A DNA stretch of 51,517 nucleotides from DTU019 sp050949825 (GCA_050949825.1 JBMNGL010000021.1:1-51517); one strand, 5' to 3'. Shown: positions 1-7,944, numbered from the stretch's first letter. Numbers and translations are program-made. The notes: generated from the sequence alone by a model not told the origin.

Positions 1-1
1 T

Positions 2-167
2 CCTGTCATTCTGAGCGCATGCCCTGTCATTCTGAGCCATGCCCTGTCATTCTGAGCGCATGCCCTGTCATTCTGAGCCATGCCCTGTCATTCTGAGCGC
101 AGCGAAGAATCTTTCGCGAAGCGAACAAGCCCGGGGAAAGATCCTTCGCTCCGCTCAGGATGACAAC
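2..167. repeat. Dispersed repeat with tandem head
   Basis: Five consecutive copies of a unit beginning CCTGTCATTCTGAGC start at 2, 23, 43, 64 and 84. Units alternate between 21 and 20 bases (…GCGCATGC and …GCCATGC), so the higher-order period is 41. The last unit runs into GCAGCGAAGAATCTTTC and is answered by an inverted arm at 136-167 (GAAAGATCCTTCGCTCCGCT, then CAGGATGACA), so the element can fold into a long imperfect hairpin. I know similar GTCATTCTGAGC…CGAAGAATCT repeats from other Clostridia genomes. Their function is unknown. Confidence 0.85.
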
Positions 168-232
168 AGTGGGCTAGTGCCATTCTTAGCTTAGCGAGGA
201 CTCCTGTCATGGTTATGAAAGCCCCTGTTTTT

Positions 233-294
233 GTCATCCTGAGGGCAGCGCCCGAAGGATCTTTAGCGAAGCGAACAACCCCGGGGAAAGAGCC
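233..294. repeat. Second copy of dispersed repeat family
   Basis: GTCATCCTGAG, then a CAGCG/CCCGAAGGATCTTT segment and GCGAAGCGAACAACCCCGGG, matches the 3' part of the element at 84-140 (GCGAAGCGAACAAGCCCGGG). It lacks the tandem head. It is an intergenic copy of the same family. Confidence 0.75.
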
Positions 295-463
295 TTGAAG
301 AAGGTCTTAATACCCCAGCCGTTGTTTTTCAGCTATTCCGCCATTTAACCTATAAAGGGTTAAGCGCTTGGCTGTAATCTCAACCCCTACCCTGTTCATA
401 CGGCCCACTAAGGGTATCAACAGCCCGCCTTTCACAACTGGCATATCAGACCATTAATTACAA

Positions 464-469
464 TATAAT
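464..469 (+). promoter_or_regulatory. Possible -10 box of the binding-protein gene
   Basis: TATAAT lies 31 bases before the start at 501. No good -35 is seen at 16-18 bases (CTGGCA lies a little too far). This is weak support for a promoter. The rest of 295-500 shows no other clear element. Confidence 0.35.
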
Positions 470-500
470 GGAAACATAAACCTGAGGGGAGGGACTTGCA

Positions 501-2147
501 TTGAGAATGCTGTACCGGCGCAGACCCGGCATAATGTTATTATTGCTCCTGCTACTGGCCCTTGCTTTGACAACCACTATCATCTATGCGGCAGGACGTT
601 TGGTATACACCGCCAGCCTCGATTCCAGAGCCCTTATTATCGGCCTCACAGGCCCCGTTAATAGCCTGGATCCTGCCAGGATCAACAGCCATGAAGAACG
701 CTTGGTCGGTTCCATGATGTATGAGACCCTGGTGCAGTACGATGAAGGGGGGAATCGGATCAAACCTCTATTGGCGAGCGATTGGAAGTATGAAGATAAT
801 GGCCAAAAGATCATTTTCAAGCTTAGTGATGCCTGTTTTCACAACGGCAAAAGGATTCGCTCCGCTGATGTTAAAACCTGCTGGGAAAAGACCCTGGCAG
901 CCAGCAAAGAATGGAGCCATATATCCTTGTTTCTCTCTATAGAAGGCAGCACAGAATTGGTGCAGGGTAAGAGCGCGGAAATTGCAGGGTTAAAGGCCAG
1001 CAATGACCGGACCCTGGAAATCAACCTCAACAATCCCAACGCTGCGTTTATCTTTATGCTCACCCATCCCGTTTTTTGGGTGTATGATAGCCAGGATACG
1101 GCAATACTCGCTTCCGGGAGCGGACCTTTTATTATGCAGCAAAACACCGGACAGGGTCTATCCTTGCTCCAAAATGAGAATTATCATCGTGGCCGGCCGG
1201 CGGTAAAAGCCATTGAGGTTAAAATTTTCAAGGATTGCGCCCAGGCCCTGGCAGAATTTAAAGGGGGTCAATTGGATTATCTGGATGAGGTTGCCCCGCA
1301 GGATTTACCCGGGGTGCGTAATGATGAAGTTTTGAGGAAGATGCTGCTGGAAAAGCCGCTGTTTACTCTGTACGGTATGGGCTTTAATATGAGCAAGAAG
1401 CCTTACAGCGGCAATTACCTGCTGCGCCGCGCCTTAAACTATGCTGTTGACCGCCAGGCTATCAACACTGATGTGCTGGGTGAAGCCTATGTGCCTTTAA
1501 AAGGTGTACTTCCGGCACAAATACCCGGGCACAATAAAGACATACCGGGATACGGATACGATCCGGACAAGGCTCGCCAGTTGCTGGAGCAGGCCGGTTA
1601 TCCTGGCGGGAAGGGATTAAGCCCCCTGATACTGGCCTATAACCAGGGGCAGGGACATCAGCGCGTGGCTGAAACCGTTGCCGGCCAGCTTTCAGAAGTA
1701 GGTGTGCCGGTGCAGCTTGCGCCCCTTAACTGGGATTATTATAAAAAACAAATGAGCAATTATAACCTGGCCTTTTTCAGGGTGGAATGGTCCGCCGATT
1801 ACCCCGACGCCGATAGCTTTCTATACAGCCTCTTTCATAGCTCGCAGATCGGAACCAGCAATTATTTTGCCTATAACAACAATCAGGTAGACCGGGTGCT
1901 TGATGCTTCCAGGGCTGCCACCGGGGATGCGCCGGAGCGGGTCAAGCTGCTGCAAAAAGCAGAGCAGATGATTATTGACGACGCCCCCTGTATATGGCTT
2001 TTCCAAACTGCCACCGCCAAAATGGTACGTGAAAACGTAAACAATCTGAAGGTGGACGGGATGGATGCTATAGACTGGTATAAAGTAGAGTTAAAGAAGA
2101 CGGCAATAGGCGACGTGACGGGCGCACCCGGCGATGGCAAAGTATAG
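501..2147 (+). CDS. ABC transporter substrate-binding protein, peptide/nickel family
   Basis: A 548-residue extracytoplasmic solute-binding protein of SBP family 5 (OppA/DppA/NikA type), the ligand receptor of an oligopeptide importer. Residues 11-31 form a long Leu-rich hydrophobic stretch that would act as signal peptide or membrane anchor. No lipobox Cys is obvious after it, so it may stay as an N-anchored protein. Family hallmarks are SLDPARINSHEE near the N-terminus, the LLASDWKYEDNGQ segment, and the LLRRALNYAVDRQAI helix in the middle. The TTG start at 501 has GGGGAGGG seven bases upstream; an in-frame ATG at 507 is the alternative. No permease or ATPase genes adjoin it here, so the rest of the transporter is elsewhere or outside the window. 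This is a host gene left of the prophage. Confidence 0.9.
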   Translation: MRMLYRRRPGIMLLLLLLLALALTTTIIYAAGRLVYTASLDSRALIIGLTGPVNSLDPARINSHEERLVGSMMYETLVQYDEGGNRIKPLLASDWKYEDNGQKIIFKLSDACFHNGKRIRSADVKTCWEKTLAASKEWSHISLFLSIEGSTELVQGKSAEIAGLKASNDRTLEINLNNPNAAFIFMLTHPVFWVYDSQDTAILASGSGPFIMQQNTGQGLSLLQNENYHRGRPAVKAIEVKIFKDCAQALAEFKGGQLDYLDEVAPQDLPGVRNDEVLRKMLLEKPLFTLYGMGFNMSKKPYSGNYLLRRALNYAVDRQAINTDVLGEAYVPLKGVLPAQIPGHNKDIPGYGYDPDKARQLLEQAGYPGGKGLSPLILAYNQGQGHQRVAETVAGQLSEVGVPVQLAPLNWDYYKKQMSNYNLAFFRVEWSADYPDADSFLYSLFHSSQIGTSNYFAYNNNQVDRVLDASRAATGDAPERVKLLQKAEQMIIDDAPCIWLFQTATAKMVRENVNNLKVDGMDAIDWYKVELKKTAIGDVTGAPGDGKV

Positions 2148-2226
2148 CCCGGGACATCACGTTCTATGCTATAATAGGTCCAAAAGAGCGGGTATTATAC
2201 GCCTTGAGAACGGCTTTATTACTGAA

Positions 2227-2255
2227 TTGACACCCGATTAAGGCTGTTGTATAAT
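2227..2255 (+). promoter_or_regulatory. Consensus sigma-A promoter of tRNA-Leu
   Basis: TTGACA (2227-2232), a 17-base spacer and TATAAT (2250-2255) form a perfect vegetative promoter. Transcription would begin near 2262, about 38 bases before the mature tRNA 5' end. Confidence 0.85.
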
Positions 2256-2299
2256 ACCCTTTGCAGGGCTAAATCAGCCTTGCCAACAAATCCAGACCT

Positions 2300-2384
2300 G
2301 TCGGAGTGGTGGAACGGGCAGACACGTACGTTTGAGGGGCGTATGCTGAAAGGCGTGGGGGTTCAAGTCCCCCCTCCGACACCA
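2300..2384 (+). tRNA. tRNA-Leu(GAG)
   Basis: An 85-base class II tRNA. The acceptor stem GTCGGAG (2300-2306) pairs with CTCCGAC (2374-2380), followed by discriminator A and encoded CCA. The anticodon stem TACGT/GCGTA encloses loop TTGAGGG, giving anticodon GAG (Leu CTC/CTT codons). A variable arm and a T-loop GTTCAAG are present. Its last 12 bases are the prophage attachment core, and it stays intact after integration. Confidence 0.93.
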
Positions 2385-3877
2385 TCTACAGACAAACCAA
2401 ATTGGTATTTTAGCATAATATCAAAACCATCTACTGAAAGAATAGCCGTTTTAACATTAGCGGCTATTATTCTTTTACAGTCCTCCAAATTATTTCGGTT
2501 AAACTCCTGTTGGCTTTTTAGAAAACTTATTACTTCCTGCCTTGTCATGGATTCAAACGGCGAACGGCGCTGATTAAGTCTTTTCAGCACCTGTTCTTTT
2601 TGCTGACCTAATTCGTTAAAGGTCCCCACCATATGTTTCATATCTAAACCCTGTAATATCGCTTGGGTAATACGATCCATCTTTTTTTCAATTTCCGCTA
2701 AGCGTTTCTTTAACTCAATATTCTCGGTATCCTGGCTAGAATTAACTACTTGTATTTCTTCCCAGAGCTTATCAGCCAAGACGTTAATATCATCTGGGTT
2801 TAAAATCTCCCGTTCAATTGTATCCAGCACCTGAGTTTCTAATTCATCTGCTGGGTGCTTTTTACTGTGGGAGCATTCGCCATTACGTTTGCGACCCATA
2901 TGACAGGTATAGTACCGGTACCGGATTCGTTCTTCATTCTTGCCTTTCTTGGTTACAGTAAAACCGGTTATGGCCGACCCACATTCCCCACAACGCAATA
3001 CCCCAGTTAGAATATATGAACTCTTATCAATATTTCTGGGGCCTGCTTTATTGCTATCCAGCATTTCATTGACCGCCAACCAGTCCGCTTTACTTACAAT
3101 TGCAGGAATGGCATTTTCAATACGGATTATTTCCTCCGCCGTATTTTTTATGCGATTATTGCGTTTGCCTGCAACTCTCTTGGGAGTTTCGTTAAAAACA
3201 TAAGTGCCGCAGTATTTCTCATTGCGAAGTATCTCATAAATCGAATTCTTGCCAAAAGGCCTGCCACGCTTGGTTTTCCGGCCCAGAATGTTGAGTTTGT
3301 CTGCTATGGCTCCATAGCTCATGCCGGCTAATTTTGTGCTAAAAATTAAACGGATTGTATCAGCTTCATGCTCGTTAATTACATATTGCTTATTCGGAGT
3401 AATATCATAGCCCAGAGGAACCCATCCACCGTTGAACTTTGCTTCATATGCGTTTTCCGTCATGCCCTTCATGACCTCCCTGGCCAGATTTTTAGAATAA
3501 TACTCTGCCATGCCCTCAAGCAATGCTTCCAGGATCACTCCCTCAGGGCTATCGTCTATAGGTTGATCAACAGCTATAAGGCGGGCTCCAACCTTTTGGA
3601 GTTCCCGCCTATATATTGCAGAGTCATAGCGATTTCTGGCAAACCGATCCAGCTTATGTACAAGTACCAGTTGTGGCCGAGTGTCCCTTAATTCTGCTAT
3701 TAATCTCTGCAACCCGGGCCGGTCATCATCAGTACCAGATAAGGCTTCATCGGTATACTCTCTTATAATATTAATACCGTTTTTCTCAGCATAAGAATTA
3801 ACCGCTCTGAGCTGTGCGGTAATGGACTCTTGGCGTTGGTTGTCAGAGCTATATCTGGCATAGGCTACTGCTTTCAT
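2363..3877 (-). CDS. Large serine recombinase (phage integrase type)
   Basis: A 504-residue recombinase that cuts and rejoins DNA through a serine nucleophile. The N-terminal resolvase domain has YARYSSDNQ with catalytic Ser10 and the LDRFAR arginines near 78-81. A recombinase domain follows (about 150-270), then a zinc ribbon with Cys296, Cys299, Cys325 and Cys335, and a coiled coil (about 360-440). This is the full layout of large serine integrases. It is probably co-transcribed with the Fic gene, which ends 11 bases upstream. The gene reads toward attL, and its last codons and stop lie inside the tRNA-Leu gene on the opposite strand, so the C-terminal VGGGT is built from tRNA sequence. After excision the tail would be different (see findings). 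It may be the integrase or excisionase, or one of two competing systems, since tyrosine recombinases sit at the other end. Confidence 0.92.
   Translation of the reverse strand: MKAVAYARYSSDNQRQESITAQLRAVNSYAEKNGINIIREYTDEALSGTDDDRPGLQRLIAELRDTRPQLVLVHKLDRFARNRYDSAIYRRELQKVGARLIAVDQPIDDSPEGVILEALLEGMAEYYSKNLAREVMKGMTENAYEAKFNGGWVPLGYDITPNKQYVINEHEADTIRLIFSTKLAGMSYGAIADKLNILGRKTKRGRPFGKNSIYEILRNEKYCGTYVFNETPKRVAGKRNNRIKNTAEEIIRIENAIPAIVSKADWLAVNEMLDSNKAGPRNIDKSSYILTGVLRCGECGSAITGFTVTKKGKNEERIRYRYYTCHMGRKRNGECSHSKKHPADELETQVLDTIEREILNPDDINVLADKLWEEIQVVNSSQDTENIELKKRLAEIEKKMDRITQAILQGLDMKHMVGTFNELGQQKEQVLKRLNQRRSPFESMTRQEVISFLKSQQEFNRNNLEDCKRIIAANVKTAILSVDGFDIMLKYQFGLSVDGVGGGT
2373..2384. other. 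attL core of the prophage
   Basis: CCTCCGACACCA is the acceptor 3' strand and CCA end of tRNA-Leu. It is repeated exactly at 45991-46002. Flanking bases differ on both sides (C versus G before, T versus G after), so the identity is exactly 12 bases. Phage gene content begins immediately to the right. Confidence 0.75.
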
Positions 3878-3888
3878 AGTTAGTTCCT

Positions 3889-5004
3889 TTACGAATTAAA
3901 TAGATCAAGATAACTCGAATAATGGTAAACTCTATTTCTCGATTTGCCACTTAATTTAGATAATATACCTGTATCATTAAACGAATTTACTAATCTATTT
4001 GCAGTTGAATAATTTATGTCCAGAGCAGAACTCACCTCATTTACGGTAATAATAGGTTTTTGATATAGGAATTCTAGTAATGGTAAGGCATTTGATCCAA
4101 AGTCATTTACCAGTTCTCTGTGGTTTTCTCTCATTTGTATAATCATCCGAGCTTTTTGTGTAGCTTCTTGTGATACTTCATAAACACCATTTAAAAAAAA
4201 TATCAGCCAGGGTTCCCAGGCATCATTATCTCTTATGGCCTGAAGATAGTTGTAATATTCATTTCTAAATTTCTTAAAATAATAGGATAAATATAACAGA
4301 GGCTTTTTTAATATTCCAGAACTGCAAAGTAAAAATGTGATTAGTAATCGTCCCATGCGTCCGTTCCCATCTAAGAACGGGTGAATCGTTTCAAATTGCG
4401 CATGGGCTAGGCCTACTTTTATTAAAAAAGGTAAATGAATATCATCGTTCAAAAATATTTCTAGATCTCCCATGGCCTGCATCATTTCTTGAGCGGGTGG
4501 AGGGACAAATGCTGCGTTCATTAAGGTGCATCCTTGGGGACCTATCCAGTTCTGACTTTGCCTAAATTCACCTGGATTTCTATTAGAACCCCGTGTCCCT
4601 TGCAGTAAATGTAAATGTATTTCTCTTATTAATCGAAGAGATAAAGGCAGTGTTTCGAGCCGATTTAGGCCATAATTTATAGCTTTTATATAATTCAATA
4701 CATCAGAGACATCTCTATTAGAGGCTCTAACTGCCTTGCTCTCATATTCCAGGACATCAATAAGTGAAGCTTGTGTTCCCTCGATTTGGCTCGAGAGTAC
4801 AGCCTCCTGTCTTATATACATTGCTACAAACAAATCCGGATTTGGTAAAATTTCCGTAATACCATCCAGTCTACCAAGTGCACGATCAGCTTTTGAAATA
4901 ATTTCATGCATTTCCCAACTAATTTCTAAGGGAATTGGAGGGAGAGGATTAGGAATAAAGGCTGTATATCCCCCGATTTGCTTTATATATCTTCCTGATC
5001 TCAT
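3889..5004 (-). CDS. Fic family protein (AMP-transferase type)
   Basis: A 371-residue Fic/DOC protein that probably transfers AMP from ATP to a hydroxyl of a target protein. The catalytic loop HPFLDGNGRMGR (208-219) is intact, with the histidine and phosphate-binding Gly/Asn/Arg in place. An inhibitory-helix motif SSQIEG (71-76) precedes the core, as in class II Fic proteins where the Glu blocks ATP. The GEFR motif lies at 145-148. Residues about 300-365 look like a winged-helix DNA-binding domain, as in the common Fic plus wHTH architecture that may regulate its own promoter. It has its own promoter and an AAGGAGGGC ribosome site, and lies 11 bases before the serine recombinase. No antitoxin partner is seen; the N-terminal helix supplies intrinsic inhibition. 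The role in the prophage is unknown, with toxin, defence or recombination control all possible. Confidence 0.9.
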   Translation of the reverse strand: MRSGRYIKQIGGYTAFIPNPLPPIPLEISWEMHEIISKADRALGRLDGITEILPNPDLFVAMYIRQEAVLSSQIEGTQASLIDVLEYESKAVRASNRDVSDVLNYIKAINYGLNRLETLPLSLRLIREIHLHLLQGTRGSNRNPGEFRQSQNWIGPQGCTLMNAAFVPPPAQEMMQAMGDLEIFLNDDIHLPFLIKVGLAHAQFETIHPFLDGNGRMGRLLITFLLCSSGILKKPLLYLSYYFKKFRNEYYNYLQAIRDNDAWEPWLIFFLNGVYEVSQEATQKARMIIQMRENHRELVNDFGSNALPLLEFLYQKPIITVNEVSSALDINYSTANRLVNSFNDTGILSKLSGKSRNRVYHYSSYLDLFNS

Positions 5005-5079
5005 AAGTATTAGCCCTCCTTATTTGCATGCAATGAAATAAAAGATTCGTTATTTTCATTTTTGGCCGATTTTGAAAAT

Positions 5080-5108
5080 AGTATATACCGTTATTGTCAT
5101 TAGTGCAA
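5080..5108 (-). promoter_or_regulatory. Promoter of the Fic-recombinase operon
   Basis: Read on the minus strand, TTGCAC (5103-5108) and TATACT (5080-5085) are separated by 17 bases, about 80 bases upstream of the Fic start. It is a plausible vegetative promoter active in the lysogen. Confidence 0.5.
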
Positions 5109-5160
5109 ATAACCGCATTGCTATCCATAACTATAAACCATCTTTTTGCCTTTAATTAAA

Positions 5161-5703
5161 TCATATTCCACCCTTAGCATTGAAATAAGCTGCGGCTAAT
5201 TTAACTAACTCAGGTGCTATCTTAAGGCCGTAATCAAAGCTTTTCTTTAGCAATTCAGTTACCTTAGTCCAGTTAGTTTCAGGTTTCTCGCATTCGGCTT
5301 TAACTTCATTAAAAAGATTTTTAACCTCTTGCCTTTTATTAGCTGGCACCGAGTATTCAATGAACAAATTAATTTGATTAGATATATCAACGGATACATT
5401 AGTGATTTGATTAACATGCTGACTAACCTGGAAGGTCGGAGTCTTTTTGGAAGCAGAATCCTGGGCTCTTGCCGATAATGCCTTTAGAACTGAAACTGAC
5501 TCAGGTAAATCTTGAGTGCGACGAAATGCTCTTGCTTGATCAGTCTTCTTGCCCAAAATTGCATTTATAACGAGATTACATTCTCGGTACCAATTCCTTA
5601 CTTCCTCTGGGCAGGGGTCCATATGTTTCGAATAGCCCTTTTCTTTCAAAGCTGAGCCTTTATTTGCAAGGTCCTCCAATTGATTTCCTATATTTTCACC
5701 CAC
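5161..5703 (-). CDS. Unknown prophage protein, 180 aa
   Basis: Not recognised. The protein is soluble, without signal peptide or membrane span. The N-terminal half carries WYRECNLVINAILG and a basic stretch. The middle (about 90-115) is rich in Val, Asn, Gln and Ile (QVSQHVNQITNVSVDISNQI). The C-terminal half is helical and charged and ends in a short hydrophobic helix (LKIAPELVKLAAAYFNAKGG). The middle and end recall helical repair or effector-associated proteins encoded by single genes in defence islands, but I cannot name a family. The start is GTG with GGGGGAGG eight bases upstream. It lies on the lysogenic strand between the Fic gene and a membrane PH-domain gene, so it is probably expressed in the prophage state. 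Confidence 0.6.
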   Translation of the reverse strand: MGENIGNQLEDLANKGSALKEKGYSKHMDPCPEEVRNWYRECNLVINAILGKKTDQARAFRRTQDLPESVSVLKALSARAQDSASKKTPTFQVSQHVNQITNVSVDISNQINLFIEYSVPANKRQEVKNLFNEVKAECEKPETNWTKVTELLKKSFDYGLKIAPELVKLAAAYFNAKGGI

Positions 5704-5769
5704 AGGTTATACCTCCCCCGGATTTTTTATTGCGATTAGCTCTCGAACTTTTTTTAACGGCCCTGTTAA

Positions 5770-6828
5770 TTATTCATCGTTTTTATCCTGAACGCCAAAC
5801 ATGATCCCAATCGTTGGAGAACTATTGATCCAGTACTTATATTTGCCGCGAGTAGTGTTCCCCTTAAGATTCAAGATATCGGTACCTTCTTTAAACAGCC
5901 CAAGATCCTTTAATACCTGTCCTCTTTCATCGGGAGTAGACTCAGGATGAAATGCCGTAATAAGAGTTCCTATAGCAATTATTATATCTGCTCCAGATTT
6001 AAAGGTTCCGTCACCTTGGGCAATTAGTGTTACATCCCTAACACTACCATCTTTTTTGTTGGCGGTGATTAGGAGGCCAATATTCTCAGTCAGCATGCTT
6101 TGATAAACGTCTTGAATTTCGCCGGACTTGAGTTCCAAATTATCAATTTTGAAATCAGCATCAACTTTGGCTGCTGCACTATTAAAATTTGCTTTAAACT
6201 CGTCAGGGGTTATGCCCAGGCTATAAGTTTTTACCACCTCTGTTGGGGATGCATTTTTACTTGCAGGAACATCTTTGGTAGATGTGTTTGAATTATCGTC
6301 ACCGGAAAAGAGGGCGACCAGTATAACAACTATAATCCCCCAGAACCACCACTTTTTCCAGATAGGCTTTTTAACCTGTTTTACTGAAGTATCCGCATTA
6401 GACGATATTATTGGATTTGTTAACGTAGCATTAACATCTTCCTGATCGGTTATGGTCGTTGTTTCATTTTGATTAAAGTTAAAGCTTTCCCCATTTATAC
6501 CTCGATTCACAGCCTGAATGAAATCAGGAACATTGCCCGCGTTAATCCACTTCATAGTGACCTTGTTTCCTGAGGCAAAAAAAGCTATCCGGTGTCCCAT
6601 AAAATCCTTGCCCATTTCCATGGAACCAATTGAGGAATATGGGAAAACCTCCATATCATATCCCGTCAACTTTTTGGAGTAAAATACCAGCCTGCGGTCC
6701 GTGGCCAAGAATACACCATTCTTAATCGTTCCTTTTGCTTCATAGGTACCCATTACCGAAGAAATAACCGTCTCTCCGGGTTCCAGATATGACCGGGCAG
6801 ATTCTACGAGTTTCTCAATCTGAGCCAT
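5770..6828 (-). CDS. Membrane-anchored PH-domain protein
   Basis: A 352-residue protein with three parts. Residues about 10-115 resemble bacterial PH-like domains (EPGETVISSVMGTYEA, then the LATDRRLVFYSKK strand and a FPYSSIGSMEMGKD segment). A Lys/Trp-rich turn is followed by one membrane helix (WWFWGIIVVILVALF, about 184-198). An extracellular or periplasm-side domain of about 150 residues follows a Ser/Thr/Asn linker. I chose the ATG at 6826-6828, with GAAAGGGG eight bases upstream; the frame stays open further upstream but no better ribosome site is seen. The C-terminal domain is not recognised. Its position in the leftward lysogeny block suggests a cell-surface or membrane-sensing protein made by the lysogen, for example superinfection exclusion. 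That role is inference. Confidence 0.72.
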   Translation of the reverse strand: MAQIEKLVESARSYLEPGETVISSVMGTYEAKGTIKNGVFLATDRRLVFYSKKLTGYDMEVFPYSSIGSMEMGKDFMGHRIAFFASGNKVTMKWINAGNVPDFIQAVNRGINGESFNFNQNETTTITDQEDVNATLTNPIISSNADTSVKQVKKPIWKKWWFWGIIVVILVALFSGDDNSNTSTKDVPASKNASPTEVVKTYSLGITPDEFKANFNSAAAKVDADFKIDNLELKSGEIQDVYQSMLTENIGLLITANKKDGSVRDVTLIAQGDGTFKSGADIIIAIGTLITAFHPESTPDERGQVLKDLGLFKEGTDILNLKGNTTRGKYKYWINSSPTIGIMFGVQDKNDE

Positions 6829-7167
6829 CTGTACAACCCCTTTCTTTAAATCGGCATCTACCAAACATTTCTTCTGCCAAATGATACAATATTCCCCATA
6901 ATGTGCCACCCAAATAATGTAAAACCTCTTAATACGCGAAAACTGCCGCCGTAGCAGCAGTTTCCATGGTTTATATAATTTATTATTATTTCACCTCATG
7001 TAATGAAGGACTATTTCTTATCTTTAAAGTACTGTAATAAAATACTTTATTTTTTAATCATCATTTTTATATTTTTATTTTATACACTGTCTCGCTTATC
7101 GCGAGACTCTATTCCAATGCCAACGGCTAACTCATCAAAGCAAGCTAGCTCTTGCTTCCCTCCCTTC
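6829..7167. other. AT-rich gap with two inverted repeats
   Basis: No gene is supported here. AAACTGC (6940-6946) pairs with GCAGTTT (6957-6963) and could end leftward transcription from the repressor (TTTTC follows on the minus strand). A perfect 7-base stem, GTCTCGC/GCGAGAC, lies at 7089-7107 with a five-base loop and lacks a T run. A hydrophobic open frame at 7003-7188 on the plus strand lacks a convincing ribosome site and overlaps the repressor end. Confidence 0.6.
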
Positions 7168-7833
7168 TTATTTGGATTTTCTACCTAAATTAATTCTAAG
7201 CTCAGTAACTATCCCGATTATACGAACATCTTTAGCGCGAAAAGTCTGCGGTTTATAGTTTGAGTTATCAGGGAGCAGGGTGATTTCATCATTGGCCGTG
7301 GTATATCTACGGATTAGCAGTTCAGCATTTCCAGGAACCTGAGCAACTACAATTTCTCCGTCAACAGGGGAATCTTCTTCTATTAGCACATGAGTCCCCG
7401 CTATTATTTGGCTTCCAGACATACTATTATCAATAGCTTTAAAGCCTTTAGTATAAATACTATCCGCAAGAACCAGCTGTGACCCAACGATGTTTTCCGG
7501 GGCAAAGATTTCGTCTCTGTCTTTAGGCGTCAGCCTATAAATCTTAATTTCTCGCTGTGATTCCAGGAGGAAAACAGCATTTTTTTGTTCTGCGCCATCA
7601 GGCACAGCAAACTCATTTAATTTTGGAGTTTTATCTAGGCCTAGAAGGAAGTCAACCGTAACTGCATAATATTTTGCAAGAGCCTGCAAAACCTCATTAT
7701 CGGGTTCACTTCTTCCCGTCTCATAATGAGAATACCGAGCCCTGGAAATTCCGATTACAGTAGCCACTTCGTCTTGTGTTTTGTATCCTCTAAGCTGCTT
7801 TAACCGTCTTCCCAAAGCTGGATTACCAGCCAT
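7168..7833 (-). CDS. CI/LexA-like phage repressor
   Basis: The master lysogeny repressor, 221 residues. The N-terminal HTH (about 8-62, with TQDEVATVIGISRARYSHYE) binds the GATAC-N5-GTATC operators beside it. The C-terminal half is an S24 peptidase-like dimerisation domain: IDNSM with Ser137 as the probable nucleophile, then VDGEIVVAQV and ELLIRRY. The catalytic Lys expected in the last motif reads Arg175, so self-cleavage may be lost or rely on another residue. A Val-Gly at about 116-117 is a candidate cleavage point. I chose the ATG at 7831-7833, with GGAG nine bases upstream; an in-frame GTG lies three codons earlier. The gene is transcribed leftward from a promoter whose spacer contains operator O1, so it probably autoregulates. 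Confidence 0.88.
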   Translation of the reverse strand: MAGNPALGRRLKQLRGYKTQDEVATVIGISRARYSHYETGRSEPDNEVLQALAKYYAVTVDFLLGLDKTPKLNEFAVPDGAEQKNAVFLLESQREIKIYRLTPKDRDEIFAPENIVGSQLVLADSIYTKGFKAIDNSMSGSQIIAGTHVLIEEDSPVDGEIVVAQVPGNAELLIRRYTTANDEITLLPDNSNYKPQTFRAKDVRIIGIVTELRINLGRKSK

Positions 7834-7858
7834 TCTTATCACTCCATTTCATATACTA

Positions 7859-7887
7859 ATTATCCGATACAAGGGGTATCTCCGCAA
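7859..7887 (-). promoter_or_regulatory. Leftward promoter of the repressor
   Basis: On the minus strand, TTGCGG (7882-7887), a 17-base spacer and GATAAT (7859-7864). Operator O1 fills the spacer. Confidence 0.6.
7866..7880. promoter_or_regulatory. Repressor operator O1
   Basis: GATACAAGGGGTATC, a perfect GATAC-N5-GTATC palindrome inside the leftward promoter spacer. Confidence 0.8.
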
Positions 7888-7892
7888 TAAAT

Positions 7893-7907
7893 GATAAAAA
7901 ATGTATC
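7893..7907. promoter_or_regulatory. Repressor operator O2 (one mismatch)
   Basis: GATAAAAAATGTATC matches GATAC-N5-GTATC at nine of ten fixed positions. It lies between the two divergent promoters, 27 bases from O1 and 28 from O3. Confidence 0.65.
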
Positions 7908-7915
7908 AAAAGCTA

Positions 7916-7944
7916 TTGACGATACGAAAAGTATCGTTTATAAT
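7916..7944 (+). promoter_or_regulatory. Rightward early promoter
   Basis: TTGACG (7916-7921), a 17-base spacer and TATAAT (7939-7944). Operator O3 covers the spacer and the last -35 base, so repressor binding would exclude RNA polymerase. Confidence 0.8.
7921..7935. promoter_or_regulatory. Repressor operator O3
   Basis: GATACGAAAAGTATC, a perfect operator lying between the -35 and -10 of the rightward promoter. Confidence 0.8.

Noticed and set aside
1..167. CRISPR-like short array
   Set aside because: Units are directly tandem with no spacers, and no cas genes are present.
7003..7188. Hydrophobic 61-codon open frame on the plus strand
   Set aside because: No ribosome site of note, AT-rich low-complexity sequence, and it overlaps the repressor end on the other strand.
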